This document shows positions 36,675 through 45,541 of a stretch of DNA of 64,000 bases, piece after piece. The stretch lies in contig NZ_FCOC02000010.1 in assembly GCF_001544455.2 (NCBI RefSeq), forward strand, positions 62,001 through 126,000. The letters run 5' to 3'. Source of the DNA: Caballeronia sordidicola (GTDB lineage: Bacteria > Pseudomonadota > Gammaproteobacteria > Burkholderiales > Burkholderiaceae). The notes under the pieces are model-generated. The model saw only the letters and a program-made list of their open reading frames with translations, did no database searches and was not told the DNA's origin. The stretch's first letter is position 1, and each line of letters begins with the position of its first letter. The position numbers and the translations under genes are program-made.

Positions 36675-37717
36675 CCGAACGCATCGCGATCTTCCGCGCA
36701 TTGCAGTTGGGCGACATGCTATGCGCCGTTCCCGCACTGCGCGCATTGCGCCGGGCGAAACCCGACGCGCATATTGCATTGATCGGCTTGCCTTGGGCGC
36801 AGAGCTTCGTCATGCGCTATGCGCATCTCGTCGATGAATTGATCGTGTTCCCCGGCGCTGTCGGCTTTCCCGAGCAAGCCGAGACGGATGAGTATCTCGA
36901 ACGTTTTTTGGACGAGATGCGCGCGCGGCGTCTGGACCTCGCCATTCAGATGCATGGAAGCGGCGGCGTTGCAAACGACATTGCCGGGCGAATGGGTGCA
37001 CGCGCCAACGCGGGTTTCGTTCAGCCTGGCGAAGTGAAGCGTGATGGCATGTTCATCGAATGGCCGGATACGCTCAACGAAATCCTGCGCTATACCGCCT
37101 TGATGAGCGCCTTGGGCATCGGCTCTCACGACACGAGCCTCGAGATTCCCTTGAAGGTCGAAGATCTGGCCGAATACCACGAGCTTGTTCGCCGTTTCGA
37201 CTTGAGACCGGACCGCCTTGTACTGATCCATCCGGGCGCTCAACTGCCATCGCGCCGATGGCCTGCGGAGCGCTTCGCTCAGGTAGCCTCAGCGCTTGCC
37301 GGCGAAGGCTGGCAGATCGCGATCACGGGCGCCGCCAGCGAACACCCGCTTGCTTCGGTCGTCGCTGCCGCAACCACATGCCGCCCGATCAATCTTGCAG
37401 GAAAAACGTCGCTTGGAGGTCTTGCCGCGCTCGTATCCCATGCCCGGCTGGTGGTCTGCAACGACACCGGTTTGTCGCACGTCGCCGCCGCGATGAGGAC
37501 ATGCAGCGTGGTAATCGCATCGGGCAGCGACACGCGCAGATGGGCGCCGCTCGACCGAGACCGGCATCACGTTCTTGCGGACTATCCATCATGCCGCCCG
37601 TGTGCGTTTCGCGAGTGTCCCTACGGGCATCCGTGCGCGCGCAACGTGCGTGTTGAACATGTGGTCGAGGCCGCCCTTCATCAACTCTTTCAGTTCTCGA
37701 CCGCGCATGCCGAATAA
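36671..37717 (+). CDS. GT9 heptosyltransferase-like protein (second copy)
   Basis: A 348-residue GT9 protein with FRALQLGDMLCAVPALRAL at the N-terminus, HPGAQLPSRRWP mid-chain and CNDTGLSHVAAA in the donor-binding half. The C-terminal CRPCAFRECPYGHPC is Cys-rich like that of the first copy and may bind a metal. It starts by ATGA overlap with the GT2 gene. Two GT9 enzymes in one operon suggest two successive heptose-type additions. Confidence 0.87.
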   Translation: MTERIAIFRALQLGDMLCAVPALRALRRAKPDAHIALIGLPWAQSFVMRYAHLVDELIVFPGAVGFPEQAETDEYLERFLDEMRARRLDLAIQMHGSGGVANDIAGRMGARANAGFVQPGEVKRDGMFIEWPDTLNEILRYTALMSALGIGSHDTSLEIPLKVEDLAEYHELVRRFDLRPDRLVLIHPGAQLPSRRWPAERFAQVASALAGEGWQIAITGAASEHPLASVVAAATTCRPINLAGKTSLGGLAALVSHARLVVCNDTGLSHVAAAMRTCSVVIASGSDTRRWAPLDRDRHHVLADYPSCRPCAFRECPYGHPCARNVRVEHVVEAALHQLFQFSTAHAE

Positions 37718-38666
37718 CGCTCCCCGGCGCCTGCGCGTTCTTACATGGCACGTGCATGGCAACTATCTTTACTACCTGACTCAGGCGAATCACGACTTTT
37801 ACCTCGTGACCAAGCCCGGCAGTCCACCCGGTTACGCCGGCGCTGGCGGCGTCTTGCCATGGGGCGCCAACGTGCATGAGGTGCCTGCGGATCAAGTGGC
37901 ATCGCAGGAATTCGATGTGATCCTGTTTCAGCATAAAACCCAATGGGACGACGACCGCATTGACGTCCTGAACGACGAACAACGCCATCTGCCGCGAGTT
38001 TATATAGAACATGATCCGCCGCAGGAAAACCCGTTCGCGCAGCAGCACTGGGTGAATGATCCCAAGACGCTGCTGGTCCACGTGACGCATTTCAACCAGC
38101 TCATGTGGGATTCCGGCGAAACGCCGACGCGTGTGATCGAGCATGGCGTAGTCGTGCCCGAGGGCGTGCGTCATACCGGGGAGAAAGAACGTGGCGTGGT
38201 GGTCATCAACCATCTGCGGCAACGCGGCCGGCGTCTTGGCAGCGACATCTACGCCGATGTAAAAAACCACGTACCGCTGGATCTGGTCGGCATGGACGCA
38301 CAGTCCGCGGGCGGCCTGGGCGAGATCGGCAATCTGGACCTGGCGGCATTTACCGCGCAATACCGCTTCTTTTTCAATCCAATCCGCTGGACCAGCCTCG
38401 GTCTCGCGATAGTCGAGGCCATGACCATCGGCATGCCGATTATCGGACTGGCGACAACCGAACTCGCGACGGTCATACGCAACGGAGAAAGCGGTTACAT
38501 CGATACGAACGTGCCCGCGTTGATCGACGTGATGCAACGCCTGATTCGCGATCCGTCCGAAGCGCGACGGCTAGGCGACGGCGCGCGAAAAGTCGCAATG
38601 GAACGCTTTCACATAGACCGGTTCGTCAAGGACTGGGACGAGACGCTGCGGTATGTCGCGACTTAA
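37707..38666 (+). CDS. GT1/GT4-like glycosyltransferase
   Basis: A 319-residue GT-B type glycosyltransferase. The short N-terminal half begins RLRVLTWHVHGNYLYYL; the donor-site region is FNPIRWTSLGLAIVEAMTIGMPIIG, followed by ATTELATVI and NGESGYI. It lacks the long N-terminal half of ordinary GT4 enzymes, so it is a compact variant. It overlaps the GT9 gene by 11 bases. Donor unknown. Confidence 0.8.
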   Translation: MPNNAPRRLRVLTWHVHGNYLYYLTQANHDFYLVTKPGSPPGYAGAGGVLPWGANVHEVPADQVASQEFDVILFQHKTQWDDDRIDVLNDEQRHLPRVYIEHDPPQENPFAQQHWVNDPKTLLVHVTHFNQLMWDSGETPTRVIEHGVVVPEGVRHTGEKERGVVVINHLRQRGRRLGSDIYADVKNHVPLDLVGMDAQSAGGLGEIGNLDLAAFTAQYRFFFNPIRWTSLGLAIVEAMTIGMPIIGLATTELATVIRNGESGYIDTNVPALIDVMQRLIRDPSEARRLGDGARKVAMERFHIDRFVKDWDETLRYVAT

Positions 38667-38687
38667 CCTTGAGCACTTGGGGGCATC

Positions 38688-39674
38688 ATGAAAGAACATC
38701 ATCGCAAGCGCATTCTGGTGACTGGCGGCGCCGGGTTCCTGGGCTCGCATCTGTGCGAGCGGCTCGTGGCGCAGGGACACGATGTCCTCTGCGTGGATAA
38801 CTTCTATACCGGCACCAAAGACAACATTGCGCACTTGCTGGATTGCGCGAACTTCGAACTGATGCGTCACGACGTGACGTTTCCGCTCTATGTGGAAGTG
38901 GACGAGATCTACAACCTCGCTTGCCCTGCCTCACCCATCCACTACCAGCACGACCCCGTGCAGACCACGAAGACGAGCGTCCATGGCGCGATCAACATGC
39001 TCGGTCTCGCCAAGCGTGTGAAGGCGCGCATCTTCCAGGCTTCCACGAGCGAAGTCTATGGCGACGCGCGCGTTCATCCGCAAAAGGAAGATTATTGGGG
39101 TCACGTGAACCCGCTTGGTCCACGCGCCTGTTACGACGAAGGCAAGCGCTGCGCCGAAACGCTCTTCATGGATTACCGGCGGCAACACGGCCTGTCGATC
39201 AAAATTGCACGAATCTTCAATACATACGGTCCTCGCATGCATCCCTCGGATGGCCGGGTCATCTCCAACTTCATGATGCAGGCGCTTGCCGGCAAACCGG
39301 TCACCATCTACGGCGACGGCTCGCAGACGCGTTCATTCTGTTATGTGGATGACATGATCGACGCATTCATTCGCCTCATGAACAGCCCGGAAGAAGTCAC
39401 AGGGCCGATGAATCTCGGCAATCCGCACGAGTTGTCCATGCTGGCGATTGCGCGAAAAATAATCGAGTCGACAGGGTCGTCTTCCGAAGTCATGTTCGAG
39501 CCGCTGCCGATGGACGATCCATGTCATCGGCAACCGGACATAACGTTTGCCCAGAACACGCTCGGCTGGCAACCCGCCACCGGACTCGACGATGGATTAA
39601 AACGTACCGGAGACTATTTTCGCCGGTTGACCCAGGCGGCTGCGGCCCGGGCGAAGCTGCCGTCCATGGCGTGA
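38688..39674 (+). CDS. UDP-glucuronate decarboxylase-like extended SDR
   Basis: A 328-residue NAD-dependent nucleotide-sugar enzyme. The Rossmann motif [10 protein letters not shown] is at residues 13-22 and the catalytic Tyr/Lys in ACYDEGKR. Stretches [20 protein letters not shown] and [13 protein letters not shown] closely resemble UDP-glucuronate decarboxylases (UDP-xylose synthases). It would supply UDP-xylose (or a related sugar) for one of the cluster's glycosyltransferases. A 21-base gap separates it from the GT gene. UDP-glucose 4-epimerase or dTDP-glucose dehydratase activity is less likely. Confidence 0.87.
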   Translation: MKEHHRKRILVTGGAGFLGSHLCERLVAQGHDVLCVDNFYTGTKDNIAHLLDCANFELMRHDVTFPLYVEVDEIYNLACPASPIHYQHDPVQTTKTSVHGAINMLGLAKRVKARIFQASTSEVYGDARVHPQKEDYWGHVNPLGPRACYDEGKRCAETLFMDYRRQHGLSIKIARIFNTYGPRMHPSDGRVISNFMMQALAGKPVTIYGDGSQTRSFCYVDDMIDAFIRLMNSPEEVTGPMNLGNPHELSMLAIARKIIESTGSSSEVMFEPLPMDDPCHRQPDITFAQNTLGWQPATGLDDGLKRTGDYFRRLTQAAAARAKLPSMA

Positions 39675-39719
39675 CTTGCAGCGCGCGACGCCCGTGTGAT
39701 TGGACGCCACGCGTGCCGA

Positions 39720-41504
39720 CTAGCTCTTCGAAGGAAGCACGCTCGACAACACCTGTTTAGCCGTATCGAGTATCACGCTGCCTTGATCCGGATCGCCTTG
39801 CAACAACGTGGAAGCAAAAGCCTTCGCCTGCTTCACGGTGATATGCGGCGGCAGCGGCGGCACGTTCGGGTCCGTTTTCACCTCGACAAGAACCGGCCGG
39901 TCTGAAGCAAGCGCTTCATCGAACACAGCGCCGAGCCGCTCGGGATCGTCCACGAAGATTCCTTTCATGCCGATCAGTTCCGCGAACTTGTGATAAGGCA
40001 CGTCGGGAATCTGTTGCGACGCCTCGAACTTCGGATCGCCTTCCATCACGCGCTGCTCCCACGTCACCTGATTCAGATCCTGATTATTGAAAACGACACA
40101 GACCCATGCGGCCTCAGCCGGCTGCCGATATTTCATCAATGTGATCAACTCGGCCATGTTATTCATCTGCATGGCGCCGTCGCCGACCATTGCGATCACA
40201 GGCCGGTCACGATACGCAAAACGCGCAGCAATCGCGTACGGAACCGCAGCGCCCATCGATGCAAGGCCGCCCGAAAGCGAGCACATCATGCCGCTCCTGA
40301 CCTGGATATCGCGGGCATACCAGTTTGCGCACGATCCGGAATCGCTCGTCACGATGGCGTTTTCCGGCAGCCGCGATGAAAGCTCGACCGCCACGCGTTG
40401 CGGATTGACCGGCGTGGCGCTTTGCATTGCTCGGTCGTGAAGGGTCTCGTGCCAGTTCCGGTTCCACCGGGAAATCCGGTCACGCCAGCTATTTGCCGTC
40501 TTTTGCTCGAGGAGCGGCAACAGCGCCCGCAAGGTCTCGGCTGCGTCGCCCTGCAGGTTGACATCCATTGGATAACGCAGGCTCAGCATGTCGCCTTTCA
40601 CGTCGATCTGGACACCCCGCGCCTGCCCCTCCTTCGGCAAGAATTCCGCGTACGGAAAACCCGAACCGATCATCAGCAAGGTATCGCACTCGGTCATCAG
40701 CTTATAGCTCGGCTCGGTGCCGAGCAGACCGATCGAACCCGTCACCCAGGGGAGATCGTCGGGCAGCACGGCCTTGCCGAGCAGCGCCTTGGCGACACCC
40801 GCGCCGAGCCTGTCGGCGACCGCGATCAGTTCGTCTCCTGCTTCGAGCGCACCCGCGCCCGCGAGTATGGCGACGCGCCTTCCTTCGTTGAGCACCGCGG
40901 CCGCGCGTTCCAGATCGGCGGCGTATGGCACTATTTTCGGCGCGGTCCATCCCACGCCCGAGTGCAACGTTCCGTGTGCACGGCCGGGCTCTTCATACGG
41001 CGTCTCCTGCAAATCGTTCGGTAAAATGATCGCTGTCACGCGGCGTTCGGATAGCGCAATCCTGACTGCCCGGTCAACGAGATGGCGCACTTGCGAAGGC
41101 ACGCTCGCCTGCTGCACGAACGAACCAGCCACGTCCTTGAACATCGAGGCCAAATCCAGTTCCTGCTGGTAGTGGCCGCCAAGCGCGGACCGCGCCTGCT
41201 GCCCGACGATAGCAAGTACCGGCATGTGGTCCATGCGTGCGTCGTAGAGTCCTGTAATCAGGTGCGATGCCCCAGGCCCCGAAGTCGCAATGCATACGCC
41301 CAACTCGCCAGTGAATTTTGCGTGCGCGCATGCCATGAACGCGGCCATTTCCTCGTGCCGTGCCTGGATGAATTCGATCTTGTCGGGCGCGCGGCCCATT
41401 GCACCGAATACGCCGTTGATGCCGTCACCGGGATAACCGAACATCCTGCGAACGCCCCACGCGTGGAGCCTCGCTACGATAAAGTCGCCTACTGTCTGCG
41501 TCAC
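39720..41504 (-). CDS. Thiamine-diphosphate enzyme, pyruvate oxidase (PoxB)-like
   Basis: A 594-residue ThDP enzyme of the pyruvate oxidase/acetolactate synthase family. The activating Glu is in the N-terminal RHEEMAAFMA, the central Rossmann part has LAGAGALEAGDEL, and the ThDP-binding GDGAMQMNNMAEL lies in the C-terminal third. Overall order and length fit PoxB-type pyruvate:quinone oxidoreductases, which give acetate and CO2, better than biosynthetic acetolactate synthase, and no small subunit is adjacent. It stands alone and converges with the glycan cluster. Confidence 0.82.
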   Translation of the reverse strand: MTQTVGDFIVARLHAWGVRRMFGYPGDGINGVFGAMGRAPDKIEFIQARHEEMAAFMACAHAKFTGELGVCIATSGPGASHLITGLYDARMDHMPVLAIVGQQARSALGGHYQQELDLASMFKDVAGSFVQQASVPSQVRHLVDRAVRIALSERRVTAIILPNDLQETPYEEPGRAHGTLHSGVGWTAPKIVPYAADLERAAAVLNEGRRVAILAGAGALEAGDELIAVADRLGAGVAKALLGKAVLPDDLPWVTGSIGLLGTEPSYKLMTECDTLLMIGSGFPYAEFLPKEGQARGVQIDVKGDMLSLRYPMDVNLQGDAAETLRALLPLLEQKTANSWRDRISRWNRNWHETLHDRAMQSATPVNPQRVAVELSSRLPENAIVTSDSGSCANWYARDIQVRSGMMCSLSGGLASMGAAVPYAIAARFAYRDRPVIAMVGDGAMQMNNMAELITLMKYRQPAEAAWVCVVFNNQDLNQVTWEQRVMEGDPKFEASQQIPDVPYHKFAELIGMKGIFVDDPERLGAVFDEALASDRPVLVEVKTDPNVPPLPPHITVKQAKAFASTLLQGDPDQGSVILDTAKQVLSSVLPSKS

Positions 41505-41576
41505 TGCAGCCTCCTGTACGTTTGCGTGCGTTCACTCGACGCAAGGCCCGCGCCCGGCCTCAGTCGCGACGCACAT

Positions 41577-41610
41577 GAAAAAGCGCGACTCGAAGAGCCG
41601 CGCTTTCTTC
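41577..41610 (-). terminator. Intrinsic terminator (read on the minus strand)
   Basis: AAAGCGCG...CGCGCTTT flanks a CTTCGA-type loop, with TTT following on the minus strand. It lies 22 bases beyond the stop of the small Gly-rich protein gene and upstream of the PoxB-like start, isolating the two. One mismatch interrupts the stem. Confidence 0.65.
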
Positions 41611-41631
41611 ATACAGCCACGCCTGAAGGTG

Positions 41632-41916
41632 TCACTGTCCCTTCGTGTCGCTGCTTGCGTTTGCTCCGGGCATGTTGGTTGTGTCGGTTGCGGATTTACG
41701 CGTCATCTTCTTGTGAGTCTTGCCGCTTTTTGCCATGGTTCCGGAAGCCGGGTCGCCGCCACTTGTCACGCCCGCGGTCGCAGCGCTATGCGCGTTGCCG
41801 CCGCCCGACCCACCGTTGCCATTGCCTCCGCCTGCACCGCCACCGCTTTGCGCAAGCGCGGCAGTGGACAAAGCTGCGAACAAACCTGCCATCAAGATTC
41901 GTTTTCCATCTTTCAT
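41632..41916 (-). CDS. Small exported Gly/Ser-rich protein
   Basis: A 94-residue protein with a signal peptide cleaved after ALA (residue ~22). The mature part is almost wholly low-complexity: a Gly/Asn/Ser run followed by a Thr/Lys/Ser-rich tail. No family is recognised. GGAGTG lies upstream of the ATG. It follows the DUF4142 gene by 44 bases on the same strand, so the two probably form an envelope-protein operon. Confidence 0.6.
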   Translation of the reverse strand: MKDGKRILMAGLFAALSTAALAQSGGGAGGGNGNGGSGGGNAHSAATAGVTSGGDPASGTMAKSGKTHKKMTRKSATDTTNMPGANASSDTKGQ

Positions 41917-41960
41917 GGAATCACTCCAATGTTGTATCGAATGGATTTCGCGCTGGCTGC

Positions 41961-42506
41961 TTACTGCGCCGTGACGCCCTTCTTCGCCGCAAGCGCCTGC
42001 GCCATCTTGTAGTGATCCTCGATCGTGGGCAGCGCCTTGGTCGCAGCCTTCTTCAAGTCCGCGTTTTGTCCGTCCGAGATTTCCTTCTGGAATGCGTCGA
42101 CAGCCTCCTTGTGGCCTTCAACGCCTACCTTGCTGATATAGGCCGTGTCGAATTCCTTGCCCTTTAGCGGCTTCAACGAATCAAGGATCGACGTGTCCGA
42201 GTTGTCCTTGGGTACGGTGACGCCCTTCGGTGCGGCCATCTTCAACTGCACAGTCAGTTTGGTGTGATCCATCATCATGTGCCGCGCGAACGACTTCACG
42301 TCCTTGTCGCTGGAATTGGTCATGGCGATCTTGGCTGCATCTATTTCCGTGGACGATGACATCGAGGCAGCCTGCACAAATGCCTTGTCCTGATCCGGAA
42401 GCGGATTTGCCATCGTGGTGGAAGCAGCTTGCGTCTGCGCATGAACCAGCGGCGCGCTTGTTATCAGGCAAGCTGCGAGCAATGCGGAAAGAGTCGTGGT
42501 CTTCAT
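41961..42506 (-). CDS. DUF4142 periplasmic protein
   Basis: A 181-residue exported helical protein. The signal peptide ends VHA/QT near residue 24. DUF4142 features are the AASMSSSTEIDAAKIA helix, FARHMMMDHTKL and the C-terminal HYKMAQAL. These are ferritin-like four-helix proteins of unknown function, common in Burkholderia. The start at 42506 has GGAGA in front. It is divergent from the helicase gene, with the LexA box between them 79 bases from this start. Confidence 0.85.
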   Translation of the reverse strand: MKTTTLSALLAACLITSAPLVHAQTQAASTTMANPLPDQDKAFVQAASMSSSTEIDAAKIAMTNSSDKDVKSFARHMMMDHTKLTVQLKMAAPKGVTVPKDNSDTSILDSLKPLKGKEFDTAYISKVGVEGHKEAVDAFQKEISDGQNADLKKAATKALPTIEDHYKMAQALAAKKGVTAQ

Positions 42507-42584
42507 TCGGTTCTCCGTAGATCGAAATTGAAAGTCGTATCGGAGACACAGCAACCCTCATACCAAGCGGGCATGTTAGTATTT

Positions 42585-42604
42585 TACTGTACATCCATAC
42601 AGTA
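42585..42604. promoter_or_regulatory. LexA (SOS) box
   Basis: TACTG, ten bases, CAGTA: the arms are perfect for the gamma-type LexA consensus and the core fits CTGT-N8-ACAG used by beta-proteobacterial LexA. It ends three bases before the helicase ATG, so bound LexA would block transcription or initiation of that gene. Confidence 0.85.
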
Positions 42605-42607
42605 ATC

Positions 42608-44899
42608 ATGCCCGAGCAATCCTGCTATGTCGTCGCGGTCCGCGCGCTTTGCGAATTCACCGCGAAGCAGGGCGACCTCGACTTGCGCTTCACGCCATCG
42701 CCTACCGCACAACAGGGCATGGCCGGGCACAAGGTTGTCGCCGGGCGTCGCAACGACCGCTACCAGACGGAAATCACACTGTCCGACACCTTCGGCGCGC
42801 TGCATGTGCGCGGTCGCGCCGATGGATACGACCCCGGCCTGAACCAGCTCGAAGAGATCAAGACGTATCGCGGGAAACTGGATGCGATCCCCGAAAACCA
42901 TCGCCATTTGCATTGGGCGCAAGCGCGAATCTACGGGTGGCTGTGCTGCAGGAAAATGGCGCTCTCCGAAATCAACATCGCACTGGTTTATTTCGATATC
43001 GCCAGCGAGAAAGAGACCGTATTTGCGGAAACACAATCCGCTGGTGCGCTGCGTGAGCATTTCGAACTGCAGTGCGCCCGGTTTCTTTCTTGGGCGCAAC
43101 GGGAGATGGCGCACGCTTCGCAACGCAACGCCTCGCTCGATGCAATGGTTTTCCCGCATGCGTCGTTTCGCACCGGCCAGCGCGAACTGGCGGCGGCGAT
43201 CTATCGCGCCGCCATGCATGAACGCTGCGTAATGGCGCAAGCGCCAACAGGTATTGGCAAGACGCTCGGCAGCCTGTTTCCGCTTCTCAAAGCGTGGCCC
43301 GCGCAACAACTCGACAAGATCTTCTTTCTTACGGCCAAGAGTTCGGGCCGCCAGCTCGCACTTGACGCCCTGACCACGCTTGGCCGTACAACACCGCTGC
43401 GCGTCCTTGAACTGGTTGCGCGCGACAAGGCCTGCGAGCATCCCAACCAGGCCTGTCACGGCGAGTCCTGTCCCCTTGCGCGGGGTTTCTACGATCGTCT
43501 TCCCGCCGCTCGCACGGCGGCGTTGAAAGTGACGCAACTCGATCGCGAGAAGCTACGCGAGGTCGCCCTCGAACATTCGGTATGTCCGTATTACCTGAGC
43601 CAGGAACTGGCGCGCTGGAGCGACGTGATCGTCGGCGACTACAACTATTACTTCGATACCAGCGCAATGCTCTTCGCGCTTGCCGAATCGAAGGAATGGC
43701 GTGTAAGCGTTTTGGTCGACGAAGCGCACAATTTGGTCGAACGGGCGCGCACAATGTACTCGGCAACGCTTGACGAAGCGCGTTTTCGCAGCGTTCGCGG
43801 CGGTGCGCCTGCGCCGCTCAAGCGCGCGTTCGATCAGGTGGGGCGTGCATGGAAAACGCTCTCGGGCGCCCAGACCATTGAATATGCAGTGCATGAAACG
43901 CTGCCGGCGCAGTTGCTTGCGACGCTGGAAAACATGGTGGCGGTCATCACGGAATTCGTCGGCGAGCAGCCTGCCGCGCTCGATCGCGACACGTTGCGTT
44001 TTTACTTCGACGCCATGCATTTCGTGCGCATTGCGGAGCGCTTCGACACGCATTCCCTCTTCGATGTCACCCTCGCTGGCGCGCGCCAACAGAGCGTGCT
44101 TTGCCTGCGTAACCGCGTGCCAGCGCCCCATCTCAAAGCGCGCTTTGCACGGGCGCACTCGGTGGCGTTATTCTCGGCCACGCTCGCACCCACGCATTTT
44201 TATCGTGACATGCTTGGCCTGCCCGAAACCTGCATGAACGTGGACGTCGCCTCGCCGTTTCATGCGGATCAGTTGCAGGTTCGCGTGGTGGCGAACGTCT
44301 CCACGCGTTATCGTGATCGCGAGCGGTCCGTGCCGCAACTCGTCGAACTCATTGCCGCACAGTATCGTCGGGCGCCAGGCAACTATCTCAGCTTTTTCAG
44401 CAGCTTTGAATATCTCGAACAGGTCGCAAGCGCGTTGCGCCGCGAATATCCGGACATCGAAGTCTGGCAACAAACGCGCGCGATGAGCGAAGCAGATCAG
44501 CAGGGATTTCTCGCGCGTTTCACCGAGGCCAGCAGCGGCGTTGGTTTTGCGGTGCTCGGCGGATCGTTTGGAGAAGGTATCGATCTCGCGGGGAAACGCT
44601 TGATTGGCGCGTTTATCGCCACGCTTGGATTGCCGCAGATCAACCCGGTCAACCAACAGATGAAAGCGCACATGGAGCAGCAATTTAGCGCGGGATACGA
44701 CTATACCTATCTGTTTCCGGGCCTGCAGAAGGTGGTGCAGGCGGCTGGCCGTGTGATCCGGGGACAACATGACCGTGGCGTTCTTTATCTCATCGACGAC
44801 CGCTTTGCGCACGCCGAAGTGCGCCGGCTGTTCCCTGCATGGTGGGAAGTGCAAATCGTGCGTCACGTGAGCATGCCTCGGGCACCGGTATTGCTCTGA
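42608..44899 (+). CDS. PD-(D/E)XK nuclease fused to Fe-S XPD/DinG-like DNA helicase
   Basis: A 763-residue fusion. Residues ~60-115 look like a PD-(D/E)XK nuclease core: Asp72, Glu83-x-Lys85 and the HWAQARIYG helix. The superfamily 2 helicase follows: Walker A APTGIGKT (212-219), DEAH (371-374), and QAAGRVIRG in motif VI. Cys276, Cys283, Cys288 and Cys326 are placed like the Fe-S ligands of XPD-type helicases. In other genomes such proteins often sit next to a VRR-NUC gene; none is here. No ribosome-binding site precedes the ATG because the LexA box fills that space, so it may be leaderless. Likely a DNA-damage-induced repair enzyme. Confidence 0.88.
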   Translation: MPEQSCYVVAVRALCEFTAKQGDLDLRFTPSPTAQQGMAGHKVVAGRRNDRYQTEITLSDTFGALHVRGRADGYDPGLNQLEEIKTYRGKLDAIPENHRHLHWAQARIYGWLCCRKMALSEINIALVYFDIASEKETVFAETQSAGALREHFELQCARFLSWAQREMAHASQRNASLDAMVFPHASFRTGQRELAAAIYRAAMHERCVMAQAPTGIGKTLGSLFPLLKAWPAQQLDKIFFLTAKSSGRQLALDALTTLGRTTPLRVLELVARDKACEHPNQACHGESCPLARGFYDRLPAARTAALKVTQLDREKLREVALEHSVCPYYLSQELARWSDVIVGDYNYYFDTSAMLFALAESKEWRVSVLVDEAHNLVERARTMYSATLDEARFRSVRGGAPAPLKRAFDQVGRAWKTLSGAQTIEYAVHETLPAQLLATLENMVAVITEFVGEQPAALDRDTLRFYFDAMHFVRIAERFDTHSLFDVTLAGARQQSVLCLRNRVPAPHLKARFARAHSVALFSATLAPTHFYRDMLGLPETCMNVDVASPFHADQLQVRVVANVSTRYRDRERSVPQLVELIAAQYRRAPGNYLSFFSSFEYLEQVASALRREYPDIEVWQQTRAMSEADQQGFLARFTEASSGVGFAVLGGSFGEGIDLAGKRLIGAFIATLGLPQINPVNQQMKAHMEQQFSAGYDYTYLFPGLQKVVQAAGRVIRGQHDRGVLYLIDDRFAHAEVRRLFPAWWEVQIVRHVSMPRAPVLL

Positions 44900-44928
44900 G
44901 TGAGTGACCCCACACACATGGAGCCGTC

Positions 44929-45414
44929 ATGGCCGATACAAAAAAACAGGATGCGCTGACAATGCTCGAAGAAGAGCATCGCGCGGTAGAAAAGCTATTC
45001 GATGCCTTCGAGCGCGCCGAGGAAGACGATCTGGAACGCAAGGCGACTCTGGTGCAGCGTGCCTGCGAACTGCTGACCATGCATGCGATCGTGGAGGAAG
45101 AGATTCTCTATCCCGCCGCGAAGGATGCGCTGGACAAGGACGACAAGGACGATGTCAACGAAGCGTACGTGGAACACTTTCTCGTCAAGACGCTGATCGA
45201 GAAATTCACGACCATGCACGCTGGCGACGAAGGTTTCGACGCCACCTTCAAGGTGCTGACCGAAAACGTGAAGCACCATGTGGAAGAGGAAGAGTCGGAA
45301 CTGTTCCCGGAACTGCGTAAAACCAGGCTTGATCTCGTGGCAATGGGCGAACGCATTGCAAAACGCCGCGCGGCGCTGCAAAATAAAATTACCGAGGTTG
45401 CCACTTCACACTGA
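44929..45414 (+). CDS. Hemerythrin-domain protein
   Basis: A 161-residue cytoplasmic four-helix protein of the hemerythrin HHE family. Metal-ligand candidates are His in EEEHRAVEKL, HAIVEEEILYP, EHFLVKTL and HHVEEEESELFP. Such proteins bind a di-iron site and O2 or NO, or act in iron/oxidative-stress protection. It starts 29 bases after the helicase stop on the same strand and may share its SOS-controlled transcript. Confidence 0.85.
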   Translation: MADTKKQDALTMLEEEHRAVEKLFDAFERAEEDDLERKATLVQRACELLTMHAIVEEEILYPAAKDALDKDDKDDVNEAYVEHFLVKTLIEKFTTMHAGDEGFDATFKVLTENVKHHVEEEESELFPELRKTRLDLVAMGERIAKRRAALQNKITEVATSH

Positions 45415-45541
45415 CGGCGCGCGGGGCATTGAACCCGGCAGACGTATTGAACGGTCTGCAGCTTTGCTAACATGCAAAACAACTGCCGATCAGATCAACA
45501 CGTCCCGCATCGCGGGCACGGCTTTCCCTGGAGGGCAACTT

